Assembly: GCA_963576735.1 (NCBI GenBank) | Contig: OY755180.1 | Span: 16,706,678-16,770,677, forward strand | Length of the DNA: 64,000 nt | Direction: 5' to 3' | From: Bedellia somnulentella | Lineage: Eukaryota > Arthropoda > Insecta > Lepidoptera > Bedelliidae | In this document: positions 11,283 through 22,393 of the stretch, one piece after another | How positions within the stretch are numbered: position 1 is the first letter of the stretch | How the letters are laid out: each line of letters starts with the position of its first letter | Position numbers and translations under genes: made by a program | Notes under the pieces: model-generated | Told to the model about the DNA's origin: nothing | The model's database searches: none | The model's input: only the letters and a program-made list of their open reading frames with translations

Positions 11283-11472
11283 GACTAACGGTATTGGGGC
11301 TTTAAGGGAACATTGGGCGATGCGGTTGGAGACCCATCACCAACAACCTTATTATACCATCTTTTCCCCACTCAACTTTCCAAAAGTGGCTGAGGAATTT
11401 CTAATTCCTTAGCTCTGGCTACCCCTTCCAGGGAATAATAGTCGTGAGTATATGTATGTATGTATGTATGTA
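11283..11472 (+). repeat. SINE-A, 5'-truncated, subfamily i
   Basis: Starts at gactaacggtattggggc and keeps the complete tail. With the preceding copy it makes an inverted pair with arms of about 190 bp and a loop of some 90 bp. Confidence 0.9.
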
Positions 11473-11520
11473 CTATGTGTTTTATGTATGTGTCGTGAAT
11501 TCGAAAGAGGTCGTCTTCAG

Positions 11521-11582
11521 CTGTGTGGTGTTGGCTAAGAATTGCACTAACGCATTAGTCCCCACTGTCGTAAGTGATGACT
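11521..11582 (+). repeat. SINE-A head fragment
   Basis: ctgtgtggtgttggctaaga followed by a decayed form of the box region (cactgtcgtaagtgatga). Confidence 0.55.
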
Positions 11583-11638
11583 TCGAGTTTTGGGGTTTTG
11601 AAATTGATTTTTGAAGCTTTGCAAGTTTTCATTTCAAA

Positions 11639-11800
11639 AGAAAGAAAGAAAAATCATTATTCTCCTCTTGAGGACACAAACAATATAAAAAAAACAATAA
11701 AAAAGGACTTATACAACAACAAAAAAGAACCTATATACTAGAAAAAAACTTATTAATAATAATTAATAAAACACAAGACTTACAATTTACACAATGTTTA
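11639..11800 (-). repeat. 3' end of a non-LTR retrotransposon with (TTTC)n tail
   Basis: On the minus strand a 3'UTR (acattgtgt, gttttattaattatta, ctcaagaggagaataa) ends in TTTCTTTCTTTC. A second copy is at 59336-59510. There is no coding sequence. Confidence 0.7.
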
Positions 11801-12141
11801 TTTGGGTGATTACCAATTACTATTTGGGTGTAACTTTCCATAGGAGCTGAGGAATCACCAATCAGAGATACAACACTTTAGATGGTAAGAGAGTTTGGCT
11901 CATGACTTCGAGGTCTACCGTTTGATTTCAGGGAACATCAACTAGTTTTGATTTATGGTAGTTATTAACGTCTACCAACCCTTAATAGGCCGTTATAGTA
12001 GACTAAGACCAAATCACCCAGTACATATGGGCATTGGCGCAGCTAGCCGTGGGGTCAGGGTAGGCTGTGATGGGTAAAGCTCGAAATAGGATTTAACCCA
12101 TATGAAAATCTGTACCACTCGCTCAAACGTATAAATACTGT

Positions 12142-12391
12142 ACATACATACATACATATACTCACGGCTTTAAATCCCTAGAAGGGGTAGCCAGAGCTAA
12201 GGAATTAGAAATTCTTCAGCCACTTTTGGAAAACTGAGTGGGGAAAAGATGGTAAAGTAAAGGTTGTTGGTGATGAGTCTCCAACCGCATCGCCCAAAAA
12301 TCCCTTGAAAGCCCCAATACCGTTAGTCGCCTCTTACGTACACCCATCGGTAGAAACGGGGTAGTGCTATTCTAAGCCGACACTACACGGC
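12142..12391 (-). repeat. SINE-A, full length, subfamily i
   Basis: Complete from ATGT tail to head, ending actacacggc. The short direct repeat AATACTGT borders both ends. Confidence 0.92.
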
Positions 12392-12754
12392 AAATAATAC
12401 TGTCTCTTGTCATTTAAAACCCCAGAAAATTCTATCAAACGATTGAATATTGCAAGGTTCAGTTAATGTGAGGTTGAAAAATGGATAGCTATTATAAAAG
12501 TCATAAATAGAATGTGATAGGTTTAGAGTAGCCTGGTCGATTCTCATGTATTTCAAATTGTTGCTAAAGGTATGATTATAAATAATAGATATCAATCGAT
12601 TTCGTAAGTTCTAGAGCTCCAAGTTTGGCTTACAGAACTACTTTCTTGTGTATGCATCGATACAAAGTGGAGTTTGACTTGTGTTCGTAAAATAATTGTT
12701 GCTTTGAAAATATCGTTTTTATAGTTTAGTATTTGGAACGAGTATGAAGTTTGG

Positions 12755-12990
12755 ACATACATATATATACTCATGGCTATAAAGCCCTAGAAGGGGTAGT
12801 CAGAGCTTCGGAATAAGAAGTTTCTCAGCCAATTTTGAGCCAGATAGTTAAGTGGAAAAAAAATTGCAAAGTTTTGATGGTCGCCAACCACCCCAAAAAT
12901 GATTTAAAAAGCCCCAATACTCTTAGTCGCCTCTTACCAACATCCACGGGATAAACTTGGGTAGTGCTATTCTAAGCCGACACTATACAG
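12755..12990 (-). repeat. SINE-A, diverged full-length copy
   Basis: Tail tactcatggctataaagcc and head gacactatacag. The central third is decayed (aaaaattgcaaagttttgat). Confidence 0.85.
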
Positions 12991-13079
12991 AAAATATATA
13001 TACTATTATGTATAATATATAGACATTTTTCACACTGATAGTTTATATGCGATGAGTGCATAAGGCTATTTTTTGAATA

Positions 13080-13325
13080 ACATACATATACATACATATA
13101 CTCACGGTTATATTTTCCTGGAAGGGGTAGCCTTTATAATTCCCAAATTCCTCAGCCACTTTTGGAAGTTGAGTGGGGAAAAGATGGTAAAAATAAAGGT
13201 TTTTGGTGATAGGTCTCCAACCGCATCGCCCAAAAATCCAATAAAAATCCCCAATACCCTTAGTCGCCTCTTACGACACCCGTGGGTAGAAGGGGGTAGC
13301 GACATTCTAAGCCGGCACTACACGG
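13080..13325 (-). repeat. SINE-A, full length, subfamily iii-like
   Basis: Terminal hairpin cctggaaggggtagcc. Head is the gccggcactacacggc type with gacattctaagc. A 93-codon frame crosses it but is repeat-derived. Confidence 0.9.
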
Positions 13326-13461
13326 CTGGAATATTCTTCTCTCTCACTCTTTGAATAAAGTAATACTTTAAACATTAAAAAATGCATTACGTACACTACC
13401 GTGTATTTGATTTTACATGCATGCATAATTTATTTATTGTATTATCATAGTCTGCCTTACA

Positions 13462-13698
13462 GCCGTGTAGTGTCGGCTTAGAATAAAACTACCCCATTTC
13501 TACCCGTGAGTGATCGTAAGAGGCGACTAAGGGTATAGGGGCTTTTTGAGTGCTTTTTGGGCGATGTCGCTGACCCGTCACCAAAAAACATTTATTATTA
13601 CCAACTTTTCCCCAATCAACTTCCAAAAGTGGCTGAGGAATTTCACATTCCAAAGCTCTGGCTACCCCGTTAAGGGATTTATAGCCGTGAGTATATGT
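13462..13698 (+). repeat. SINE-A, full length, subfamily ii
   Basis: gccgtgtagtgtcggctt to gccgtgagtatatg, hairpin ccccgttaaggga. The tail is cut short and joins directly to a SINE-C head. Confidence 0.9.
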
Positions 13699-13860
13699 GG
13701 CCGAGTGAATAAGTGACTAGCATCTCGGTCCAGAGGTTGCGGGTTCGATCCCCGCTGAGAGCATCATTTATGTGATGAGCATAAATTTATATGTGTTTTA
13801 TAAAATATAGAGTTAGTATCCCATACTTCAAGTTCTACTTAGTTTGGGGCTAACTTGATC
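13699..13860 (+). repeat. SINE-C, full length
   Basis: The head resembles a class II (Ser/Leu) tRNA: A box TGGCCGAGTGAAT, then a variable region, then a B box GGGTTCGATCCCC. The body ends cttagtttggggctaacttg and atctgtg. Not a functional tRNA: no acceptor stem and a disrupted D arm. Confidence 0.75.
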
Positions 13861-13928
13861 TGTGTTTTCTACGTATATATTTACTCAATCATTAGACTAT
13901 CTTTACAGCAGCATATCTGTGTATTACT

Positions 13929-14171
13929 GTGTAGTGTCGGCTAAGAATAGCACTTCCCCATTTCTTCCGGTGGGTGTACGTAAGAGGCGACTAACGGTAT
14001 TGGGGCTTTTAAGGGATTTTCGGGCGACGCGGTTGGAGACCCATTACCAACAACCTTTACTTTACCATCATTTCCCCACTCAACTTTCCAAAAGTGGCTG
14101 AGGAATTTTTAATTCCTTAGTTCTGGCTACCCCTTTTATGGATTTATAGCCGTGAGTATATGTATGTATGT
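13929..14171 (+). repeat. SINE-A, full length, subfamily i
   Basis: Flanked by a 28-bp direct repeat (13891-13918 and 14172-14199, one mismatch). About ten non-templated-looking bases lie between the left repeat and the head. Confidence 0.93.
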
Positions 14172-14479
14172 ATTAAACTATCTTTACAGCAGCATATCTC
14201 AGCAAAAAAAAACTATGGGCATTAAACATAGATAGAAAATGCAACTAACCGTCCTAGGTTACTATAAAGTACACAAGATAACAACCTAGAAACGATGAGT
14301 ATAGCATAACCTCCGACCCCGAGCTTTCTAACGCGGTAGTCGGTTACAAATAACAACTCAGGTTTATCTATCGCCCACGCTGCTCGAGCTTAATTAAACC
14401 CGTTTGATATATTCAAACTGTTTTGTTCTCATGACGTGGTTAAAAACACATTATATATGTTTGATTTGATATATTCTAT

Positions 14480-14665
14480 TTTGTTAAATGTATTGTATGT
14501 TGTGCTTCAATATTTTATTAAATGTAACCAATTTTAAAACAATGTAATAAGTATTTACACGCCGCAAGGTAGAACAAGATGAACTATTTAAAAAAAACGT
14601 ACCACCTTATTTAACTCTTGTTTCTCGTAAATAAACGCTTTTTATTTATTTATTTATTCAAACTC
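14480..14665 (+). repeat. 3' end of a non-LTR element with (TTTA)n tail
   Basis: A 3'UTR with gccgcaaggtagaacaagat and gtaaataaacgc ends in five TTTA units. No coding part remains. Confidence 0.55.
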
Positions 14666-14756
14666 CTTTTTGTAAGGTTGGTGTAGCTGTAAACATATTA
14701 TGAAGGGTATAGATGTTTCGGTATAAAAACGCTGTAGAAAAATATAGTTCATACTT

Positions 14757-15002
14757 ACATACATACATATACTCACGGCTATAAATCCCTATAAAAGGTA
14801 GCCAGAACTGAGGAATAAGAAATACCTCAGCCACTTTTGGAAGTTGAGTGGGAGAAAGATGGTATAATAAAGGTTGTTGGTGATGGGTCTCCAACCGCGT
14901 CGCCCAAAATCCCTCAAAAAGCCCCAATACCCTTAGTCGCCTCTTACGAGTACACCCACGGGTCGAAATGGGGTACTGCTATTCTAAGCCGACACTACAC
15001 AG
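14757..15002 (-). repeat. SINE-A, full length
   Basis: AGTTCATA borders both ends (14746-14753, 15001-15008). The box region is subfamily i; the hairpin loop has changed to ctataaaagg. An antisense frame crossing it has no coding value. Confidence 0.92.
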
Positions 15003-15017
15003 TTCATATACATATAT

Positions 15018-15213
15018 AGTTCCTATTGGGGTAGGCAGAGACTTTCGATCGTCACTTTGTACGATTCTGGCAAACCTCTCTAGCTTCGTTCACATCCATC
15101 AATCTTTTCATACATGCTCTTTTATTTTTCATACTTCGAGTACATTTGGCCCAAACGAGTCCTCCGAGGTCGTCATCTGCTAACATTACCTTCCACATTG
15201 GCTTTATAGGTCC
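15018..15213 (-). repeat. RTE-like LINE 3' end (coding C-terminus)
   Basis: On the minus strand it carries the GRPR, KKAGVR-like and WRSIV-like blocks. It begins at the hairpin (cctattggggtaggcagaga) and has lost the tail. Confidence 0.75.
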
Positions 15214-15384
15214 CTTTCACAAATTTACATATACTTATGTCATTATTATATCTATTATTATATTATTATTTTTCTCTTTTGTAGTCTAACAATCTTAAAA
15301 TTAAGTAAAATGTACAATTTTATTACTAAGATCTCTTTTTGTAAACAATTAATAAGTAAGCTTTTTTTGGTAGTTTTTGTTTTA

Positions 15385-15482
15385 CCGATCTCTGCGATAC
15401 AGGCTCCGCCTAGTGCAAGGATCATCAATTTACTATGCATCTGTAATTTTTGGTGTGTTAATAAACTGTTTTTTTTTTTTAT
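15385..15482 (+). repeat. 3' end of a non-LTR element, poly(T)-like tail
   Basis: ccgatctctgcgatacaggc and gcctagtgcaaggatcatca, then ttaataaactg and a T-run. Looks like a retroposed 3'UTR. Identity uncertain. Confidence 0.4.
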
Positions 15483-15634
15483 TTTTATTATTTTTTATTG
15501 TATTAGGCAACTTGCAACTTTGTATGATAGTCTCTATCTTCATTTAAATTGATCAATATTTTCATATATGCCCATTTATTAAGACTTCAGTCGCCTGTTT
15601 TATAAGCACATATCCTTTTTGATCTAAATGTATC

Positions 15635-15892
15635 ATACATACATACATACATATACTCACGGCTATAAATCCCTAGAAGGGGTAGCCAGAGCTAAGGAAT
15701 TAGAAATTGCTCAGCCACTTTCGGAAAGTTGAGTGGGGAAAAGATGGTAAAATAAAGGTTGTTGGTGATGGGTCTCCAACCGCATCGCCCAAAAATTCCT
15801 TAATAGCCCCAATACCGTTAGTCGCCTCTTCCTCTTCCGTACACCCAACGGAAGAAATGGGGTAGTGCTATTCTAAGCCGACACTACACGGC
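15635..15892 (-). repeat. SINE-A, full length, subfamily i
   Basis: Long (ATAC)n tail and intact head. TATCCTTTTxGATC occurs on both sides (15612-15625 and about 15937-15950), a likely target duplication with extra bases. Confidence 0.92.
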
Positions 15893-16571
15893 ATTATCTT
15901 ATATATATACGGGATTATTATATATAAATAAATGTATCCTTTTCGATCAACCTAGACTAACATTACCATTCACTTATTGCCGAATGGAAACTTACATGTG
16001 TGTGTTATACTTGGTTATAGTCGTATTTAGTGTTAATTGGTTTAGGATATCCTTCGGCTGCTCTAAGCTAAAAACAAGTATGTCGATTTTTGAGCGTTTG
16101 CTTTTTTTACACCGTTGGATTCGTCATAGAAAGACCCTTATTTCTACATTATTAAAACTCAAAATATCTTCTTATTTAAGGCGCTATTGATAAAAAAATA
16201 GGGTAAGACTATGCTAAAAGCATTTTTATTCTGCATTGGCGTTACTGTAAAGGTCAAGTTAAAAAAATATTAATTTCATTAGGAAACTACATCACGTCGG
16301 ACATATCCAAAAATCATCAAGATCCGACAATCACTTTAGGAAATATTTAAATTTATAGAAATAAAATGTTTTTTCGCTCTCCTGTAAAATTTGCCAAAAA
16401 CGACATACTTGTTTTTAGTTTAACACAGCCGCCTTGCTTTCTATTACTACTACATATTGATTTTGTCTACATCTAACACATCCGTGTCTTGTGTATATCT
16501 AGTCACTAGATTCTAGTGTGTCTTTGATGCTATAAACGCTTTTTTATATAATGTTAATATGTATTACTAAA
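15893..16571. other. unassigned AT-rich DNA
   Basis: Contains only the presumed flanking direct repeat of the neighbouring SINE-A. No exon or known repeat. Confidence 0.4.
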
Positions 16572-16821
16572 GCTGTTTAGTGTCGGCTTAGAATAGCACT
16601 ACCCCATTTCTTCCGGTGGGTGTACGTAAGAGGCGACTAACGGACTTGGGGCTTTTTAAGGGATTTTTGGGCGATGCGGTTGGAGACCCATCACCAACAA
16701 CCTTTATTCTACCATCTTTTCCCCACTCATCTTTCAAAAGTGGCTGAGGAATTTATAATTTCTCAGCTCTGGCTACCCCTTTTAGGGATTTATAGCCGTA
16801 AGTATATGTATGTATGTATGT
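16572..16821 (+). repeat. SINE-A, full length, subfamily i
   Basis: Head gctgtttagtgtcggc, tail with three ATGT units. TATGTATTACTA flanks both sides. Confidence 0.92.
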
Positions 16822-17384
16822 ATTACTACTTTAATAGAATTGCTTTTTAATAGTTGTTTTGACTTTATTCCGCTGATTTGTATTTCTATTTCAGCAAAAT
16901 TAAAGTATAATAAACGGCTACAAGAATATTACTACCGCCAGTCTTATAAGCCCTTTGTTCCTATTACCATAAGATATGAGTTATTAACATTTAAAATATA
17001 AAATAGTTATAGGTTCTGAAATTTTCAATTAACGTAAGTTTTCTCATACAAATTATCTGCAAACCCAACTTTGATATAAAATACTCAAGCAATATAAGGT
17101 TTCTATCTTCAAACTAATATGTTACATTCTACGAAGTGCTATCATAGAGACGAAGAAAGAGATAGCAAAAATTTAGTTAAATGGGTTACCTGTAAGTTTG
17201 AGCGGGACCTCCTCGGCATCACGCCTACCACCTCGCCTCTCATTATTGACTCTATTACTGTAACAGAAAGGGAAGCCATTAGCTAAAGCTAAAAATATCT
17301 TTAGACGATTTCTTTTTATTATACTTGTTAACATTAGGAGGTATCAATTACGTGTAACATGTTTTGTAGTGACGATTTATACCT

Positions 17385-17586
17385 GGCTGAGTTGTACTTA
17401 GTCATGTGACAGTGTATTCGTACAAAACGGCGATAGGCCTGCCCCCTATCACGTGAGTACACTGTCCATGCAAAACGTGGGTACTCTGAACACCAGGTGA
17501 CAAAGTCACGTGATGTTCAGAAGTATTAGTACCTCTGCCAACCCCTTCGGGGATATTTCGGCGTGAACGTTTATGTTTATGTTTAT
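17385..17586 (+). repeat. SINE-B, 5'-truncated
   Basis: Starts in the body (ggctgagttgtacttagtca) and ends at the hairpin ccccttcggggat, gcgtgaacg and three TTATG-type units. Perfect 11-bp target duplication GATTTATACCT at 17374-17384 and 17587-17597. Confidence 0.9.
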
Positions 17587-17602
17587 GATTTATACCTCCC
17601 AC

Positions 17603-17632
17603 TTATACTCACGGCTTTAAATTCCAAAAAGG
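17603..17632 (-). repeat. SINE-A tail fragment
   Basis: tatactcacggctttaaatt plus half of the hairpin. Abuts the SINE-B target duplication. Confidence 0.6.
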
Positions 17633-17660
17633 TATTACAATAGAGAATAGGGAATAGTTT

Positions 17661-17909
17661 GCCGTGTAGTGTCGGCTTAGAATTTTACAACCCCTTTCTA
17701 CCCACAGGTATCGTAAGGGGCGACTAATGGTACGGGGCTTTTAAAAGTGGTATTCGGGCGATGTGGTTGGAGACCCATTTCCAAATTATTTATTTCTACC
17801 ATCTTGTCCCCTATCAAATCCCAAATATGGCTGAGGAGTTTCTAGCTCTAAAGCTCTGACTTCCCCTTTTTGAGATTTATCGCCTTGAGTATATTATGTA
17901 TGTATATAT
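17661..17909 (+). repeat. SINE-A, full length, subfamily iii
   Basis: gccgtgtagtgtcggctt, then cacaggtatcgtaagggg, accatcttgtcccctat, and hairpin cccctttttgaga. Tail decayed. Confidence 0.9.
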
Positions 17910-17910
17910 G

Positions 17911-18010
17911 AAAAGGGGAAGGGTAGTAAAATAAAAGATTTTTAATGATGAATCCCGAACCAAACCGCCCAACAATTAAACAGTTTAACATCCACGAGAA
18001 GATTATGGGT
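17911..18010 (-). repeat. SINE-A body fragment
   Basis: aaaaggggaagggtagtaaa and cgaaccaaaccgcccaa recall the minus-strand body. It faces the preceding copy tail-to-tail. Confidence 0.5.
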
Positions 18011-18823
18011 TAACAATTCCTCCTAAAAAGATACTCTTGGATAGTTGAAATTTTGTAGAGATAAGTTTTTGGATCACAGGAAAACATACTACATATTATA
18101 TATTTATGGCGAAATTTTTCTTTCCTTTATTTATTCTCTATTTATTAGTAATAATCCCCACATGAGGTTTTCCTGAACAAAAAGATTTAAATTATACCAC
18201 CTATGCTTACTATTATTTACACATACTGAAGAAACCATGCAATTATAAAAAAAGAACCTATCCATTCCGACATTTACGTAAGCATTTAATAAAATCTTAA
18301 TTAAGAATAACTTAAAACTCGTTAAAGATCGTTCGGCCATATAAATTAGCCACGCTTGATGAAGTTTTCCACATCAAATTAAACAGTATACAGTTGGAAT
18401 TTAATTCATACCAAAATAACTACTTAACATTGTTATATAATGGTGGTTTGGGATGATAATGCGAAAGATACTCTGCTAAAGTACCTTTTGTCACCTAATA
18501 TACGATATTCGTATTTACTAAATAAGTATATAGAGAAAGAAAGAAAAAAATGTTTGAGTCCTTTTTGAAATTAAACAAACGTATGAATAAAAGTCCTTTC
18601 GTTGATATAACGGCATGAACGGCATGCTGTGGCAAACTAGCCTTAGTTTTTAGCCTTCACGTTTTAAATATTCCAGCCAGTAGCGAAACACAGTATTCCA
18701 CTAAACGTCAAAAAACTAACCATAGTACATTTTAGTTCAAGTACCTAACCACTTTTTACAAACATGAAAGAACTATAGAAGCCGCATTATATACTGTTAC
18801 GTTGGGTTAGTCATTTCCCTCCT
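18011..18823. other. unassigned AT-rich DNA (KDM3 side)
   Basis: No exon of KDM3 could be recognised here, although the gene must continue leftward from 19227. Confidence 0.4.
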
Positions 18824-18982
18824 CCTGATTATGTATCTTTAGCGGCCGCGATTGTGTCGCAAGTTGCAATATAGTCGCTGTCAAAAGTGTCAAATCGCAT
18901 ACAAATTTATGACATTGACAGCGACAATCGTGCAACTTGCGAGACAATCGTCACTCGCAAAAGATACGTAATCAAATCAGGG
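18824..18982 (+). mobile_element. hairpin MITE, family M2, copy 1
   Basis: Nearly the whole 159 bp is one inverted repeat: tgattatgtatctttagcgg at the left pairs with the end agatacgtaatcaaatcagg, and cgctgtcaaaagtgtcaaat with its partner in the other arm. No coding capacity. Oriented opposite to copy 2 at 19576-19732. Confidence 0.8.
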
Positions 18983-19226
18983 AGCCTATCTCTAGTGCCA
19001 GCTATCTCTGACACTGACTAATCTTGCAAAAGCACTCAGTAATACCATAACGCCATCTTAATTAAAATAAATAGAAAGGAAGAAAGACGTTTGTAAGATT
19101 AAATAGTGATATTTAATACACGACTCAGTTTCAAACGCTTATACTATACTTTAACCAACCTATGTACTTTTGGAGATCGGAACGCGAACATAAATCAAAG
19201 AGTATTAGAGTGATATAGAACCTTAC

Positions 19227-19311
19227 CTCCATCTCCTAGCAGCCTCATCTGCACTAGCGCTGGATCTTCGCTGTGTTCTTCCAAAACCGTGTCATCTGTC
19301 ACTGTCAGCTC
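19227..19311 (-). CDS. KDM3-like histone demethylase, internal exon (N-terminal region)
   Basis: An 85-bp exon with acceptor GTCGTTTGTGACAG and donor GTAAGG. It encodes ELTVTDDTVLEEHSEDPAL then VQMRLLGDG plus one base. The incoming phase (0) matches the outgoing phase of the exon at 22394. In my recollection of vertebrate KDM3A and KDM3B the equivalent position reads as a beta-strand (LQV or MEV), a variable acidic turn, then DPSLIHV or DPRLIHV. DPALVQM here aligns with that. It follows directly on the TQWY-containing exon in family order. The protein acts in the nucleus removing mono- and dimethyl marks from H3K9, but this segment is not catalytic. The exon lies between two inverted M2 MITEs. 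Confidence 0.75.
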
Positions 19312-19549
19312 CTGTCACAAACGACCAAAATGTTACTGGGATAATCTAAGAATCTTTTTTGTCGCGTATTAAGGCTCACTAAAGAGTTTAGACAGCGCGG
19401 GATATCGATTGGAATCCGATCCAGATTCACCTTGGCCTATTTATATTTTAAGCTTCTCAAATATGTCCTTATGAAACTAAACTAAACTTAGACTTGGTTG
19501 TGCATGAAACCTCCTACCTCTTGTGGGGATTATTTTACTAATCAATCAA

Positions 19550-19575
19550 GTTGGCAGAGCGACCGTGGCGTAGAC
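19550..19575 (+). repeat. tRNA-related SINE-D, 5' piece
   Basis: ggcagagcgaccgtggcgta resembles the A-box half of a tRNA-like head. It is separated from the B-box half (from 19733) by an M2 MITE. Confidence 0.5.
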
Positions 19576-19732
19576 CCCTGATTACGTATCTTTTGCGACT
19601 GTCGATTGTGTCGCAAGTTCCACGATTGTCGCTGTCAATGTCATAAATTTGTATGTGATTTGACACTTTTGACAGCGACAATATTGCAATTTGCGGCACA
19701 ATCGCGGTTGCTAAAGATACATAATCAGGGGG
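19576..19732 (-). mobile_element. hairpin MITE, family M2, copy 2
   Basis: Terminal inverted repeats CCCCTGATTA / TAATCAGGGG. Reverse-complement orientation to copy 1, with arms alike over roughly 70 bp. It split a tRNA-like SINE head. Confidence 0.85.
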
Positions 19733-19855
19733 CCGGATGTCGCGGATTCAAGACCTACAGGCGTCATTTTTTTTTCCCTTGATCGAATGTATGTGATTGT
19801 AACTATGCTTTTCTTTGTATGTAGCAATCAATAAATGTTTTCTTTCTTTCTTTAT
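19733..19855 (+). repeat. tRNA-related SINE-D, 3' piece with (TTTC)n tail
   Basis: B box gcggattcaagacc, then a 3' part with caatcaataaatg and tttctttctttcttt. Confidence 0.55.
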
Positions 19856-20623
19856 TAGAAAACTAAAACTTGTTACATCTTCAAATTGGCCTCGTGTAAT
19901 TGTTTTTGCTTATTTTTTCTTAGTTAGTCTGAGGGTATCATGAGTGTCTGGATATACCGAGTGGAGTAAAGTTTTAAGACCAGATATAAACACTTGAACA
20001 AAGGCGAGAGTTCGAAGTTTCGGCAAATTAATTTATGCATAAGAGGAAAGCAAATAAGTGACCTGCCTACCTCAATGGAAGTATGTTAAAGCAAAACTGA
20101 TACAATTACGTAAATCGTGCAAACCTCGTTCCATTGCTTATAATAACACATTATTTTATCCATGCATTTTTATTCAATAAATTTTCCATTTCATGTAACA
20201 TGGATCGGCATTTAAAGTCTGACATTTGGCTGACTTTTAAACTACTCTCCGAAGTTCTTAATAAAATAGTTTCCAAACTATAACAATCTAACGAAACAAA
20301 GAATAAACTTTGGATCAAGTTTCAGAAAGGAGAGTGGGACGGGTAGGGAGCTTTATTTAAAACTTTGACGTTTCAAAACGGTTTAAACTGAGGAGCAAGT
20401 TCCGCCTCAAAAACTTTTCCACTCACTAATTTGAAGTATAAATTTATTTAACGTCCCAACTTTTTTAACTGTAATTACTTAACCAACTCGTACATTGGAT
20501 TACTCCGTTGCTCTGCATTTTGCAGAGTTGCCTATGATGCCAATATTACCACTTTTCAATGTGAATTTCTATTTTTGTTTTGGTAATTTATTTTGATGGA
20601 TATAATAATTATGAAGTTTACAG

Positions 20624-20905
20624 GTTAAGTCGGGCCTACACCAATTTGTCTTTTCTAAAGTCATATGCATGATTAATTTATCATGGTTGTTAACGGTGAG
20701 GGAAAAGATCGTGAGGAAATCCATTGCCTAAGTTGTACTTAGTGATGTGACAGTGTATTCGTCCAAAACGGCGATAGGCCTGCCCCCTATCACGTGAGTA
20801 CACTGTCCAAGCAAAACGTGGGTACTCTGAAAATCTGGTGACAATGTCACGTGATTTTTGAAGTATTAGTACCTCTGCCATCCCCTTAGCGGCGTGAATA
20901 TTTGA
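20624..20905 (+). repeat. SINE-B, lacking the tRNA head
   Basis: From gtcgggcctacaccaattt to gcggcgtgaatatt. The terminal hairpin has decayed (ccccttagcggcg). Confidence 0.85.
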
Positions 20906-21584
20906 GTTGAATCAATACTAAGTTTGCGTGTTTATTTGTCTGTAATGAATAGGCTCCGTAACTATTTAACAACTAACTCAGATATAACGTCATCATGATC
21001 GCTAACATCGCTAAAAATTTCTTAATGGGTGAGCAGTGAGCAGTCACTAAATGAACTTCAAAATTTTAAAATAACGCTATCCACGCCAAGTTAGGCTTTA
21101 GTCTAATCATAAATAAAATATCTAAAATATTTATTTTATCACAGTCAAACGATTGACCTCAGAATATTAAATCATCCATGAAAAGTTAATAGCTTTTCAG
21201 TTTAGTTAAGGTACAGTTCGCGCGTACGATGTTTTACGTAAAGGCGTATTAATAAAACTACGTCCTCAGTTATGAAAAGAGTTGCGACACGATATTTTGC
21301 TCCATTTTTGAGAAACCAGAGCCGTTTCTCTTAACAAAAAACAACAACAATAACAAACTTAAAGAGAAAAGTTGCATTGCGCAAGAAACTTTTTGTTTTA
21401 TTTACTTAACAATAAATTCTGTGGTACTTTTGTTTGAGAATGTTAAATTTAGAAGCAACGAATTTGTTAAATGTTTTAGTTATTGCGAAGGGAGTTATTG
21501 TTGTTGTTAATATTTTTACGCTAGTAGTAGTAAGTATAGTTAATTCCTACTGTATTGCTAAGCAATGTATAACATTTTATTTTC

Positions 21585-21796
21585 ATACATTCATATACTC
21601 AAGGCGATAATTCCTAAAAAGGAGTAGCCCTATAGCTAACCCTACAAAAGCTCCTTTTTCATATATTATATCATTCATTATAATGAGAAATTCCTCAGTC
21701 ACATTTTAAAATTAAATTGGCAAAATAAGTAAAAAGAAAACATCGCTCAAAAACCCATACCACATATGGGTTAGTTCTATTCAAGCAGCCGCTAAA
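21585..21796 (-). repeat. SINE-A, old copy
   Basis: tatactcaaggcgataattc at the tail, then an inserted AT block (21640-21680), then a decayed body. Confidence 0.65.
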
Positions 21797-22393
21797 CCGC
21801 TTGTATAGTCTTCAGTCTCAGCATAGCATAGTCTTTGAAATACTAAACAATCAATAATTAGGTAAAAAACCAAGTAGTTAAGGTAATATTTCCCCATAAG
21901 ACGCACAGCGCCATCTAGCTTCACAGCAAAGAACGTGACGGGTTATGTGTGTTAATCGAATATTTTTATTTTTAAATTTCTAAGGTTTCTTTAGCCACTG
22001 CTCACCCCCTAAAAGTTTGAAGAGGTTGTTTTGTTATAATAATAGTAAAGTGGTTTGGTATCTGAATAGATTTATGTACTATGATAGGTACATAAAATTA
22101 AGTTTATACTGTCATGAAATGATAAATTAGACTTTCAGATAACGAAATTTTAAGAGCGATTCAAATATCTGAATTAAACTTTATTAGTCCACAAAAAGCC
22201 ATCATGAACCGTAACTTTTGTTTTTTATAATCAAAGACAAAAAGAAGCGGAAATTGTAAACTGCCGTTTCATCAACACTCATACATTTCATAGTACACAA
22301 AGCTACTAAAAATGCCATTCATCTTTAGTCAAACCAACACTTATTCTTGCGACCCTCTCTCTTCGGATTCCCAAACATGACAATAAATCTCAC

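Larger units (their letters stand above)
19312..22393 (-). other. KDM3 intron (3.1 kb)
   Basis: Bounded by the donor after 22394 (GTGAGA) and the acceptor before 19311. It contains an M2 MITE inside a tRNA-related SINE, a SINE-B and a SINE-A relic. Otherwise it is AT-rich unique sequence. Confidence 0.75.

Noticed and set aside
13073..13354. 93-codon plus frame and its antisense partner
   Set aside because: Both lie wholly in a SINE-A copy.
15310..15552. 80-codon plus-strand frame with hydrophobic segments
   Set aside because: It covers a retroposed 3'UTR with a T-run. The hydrophobicity comes from T-rich codons.
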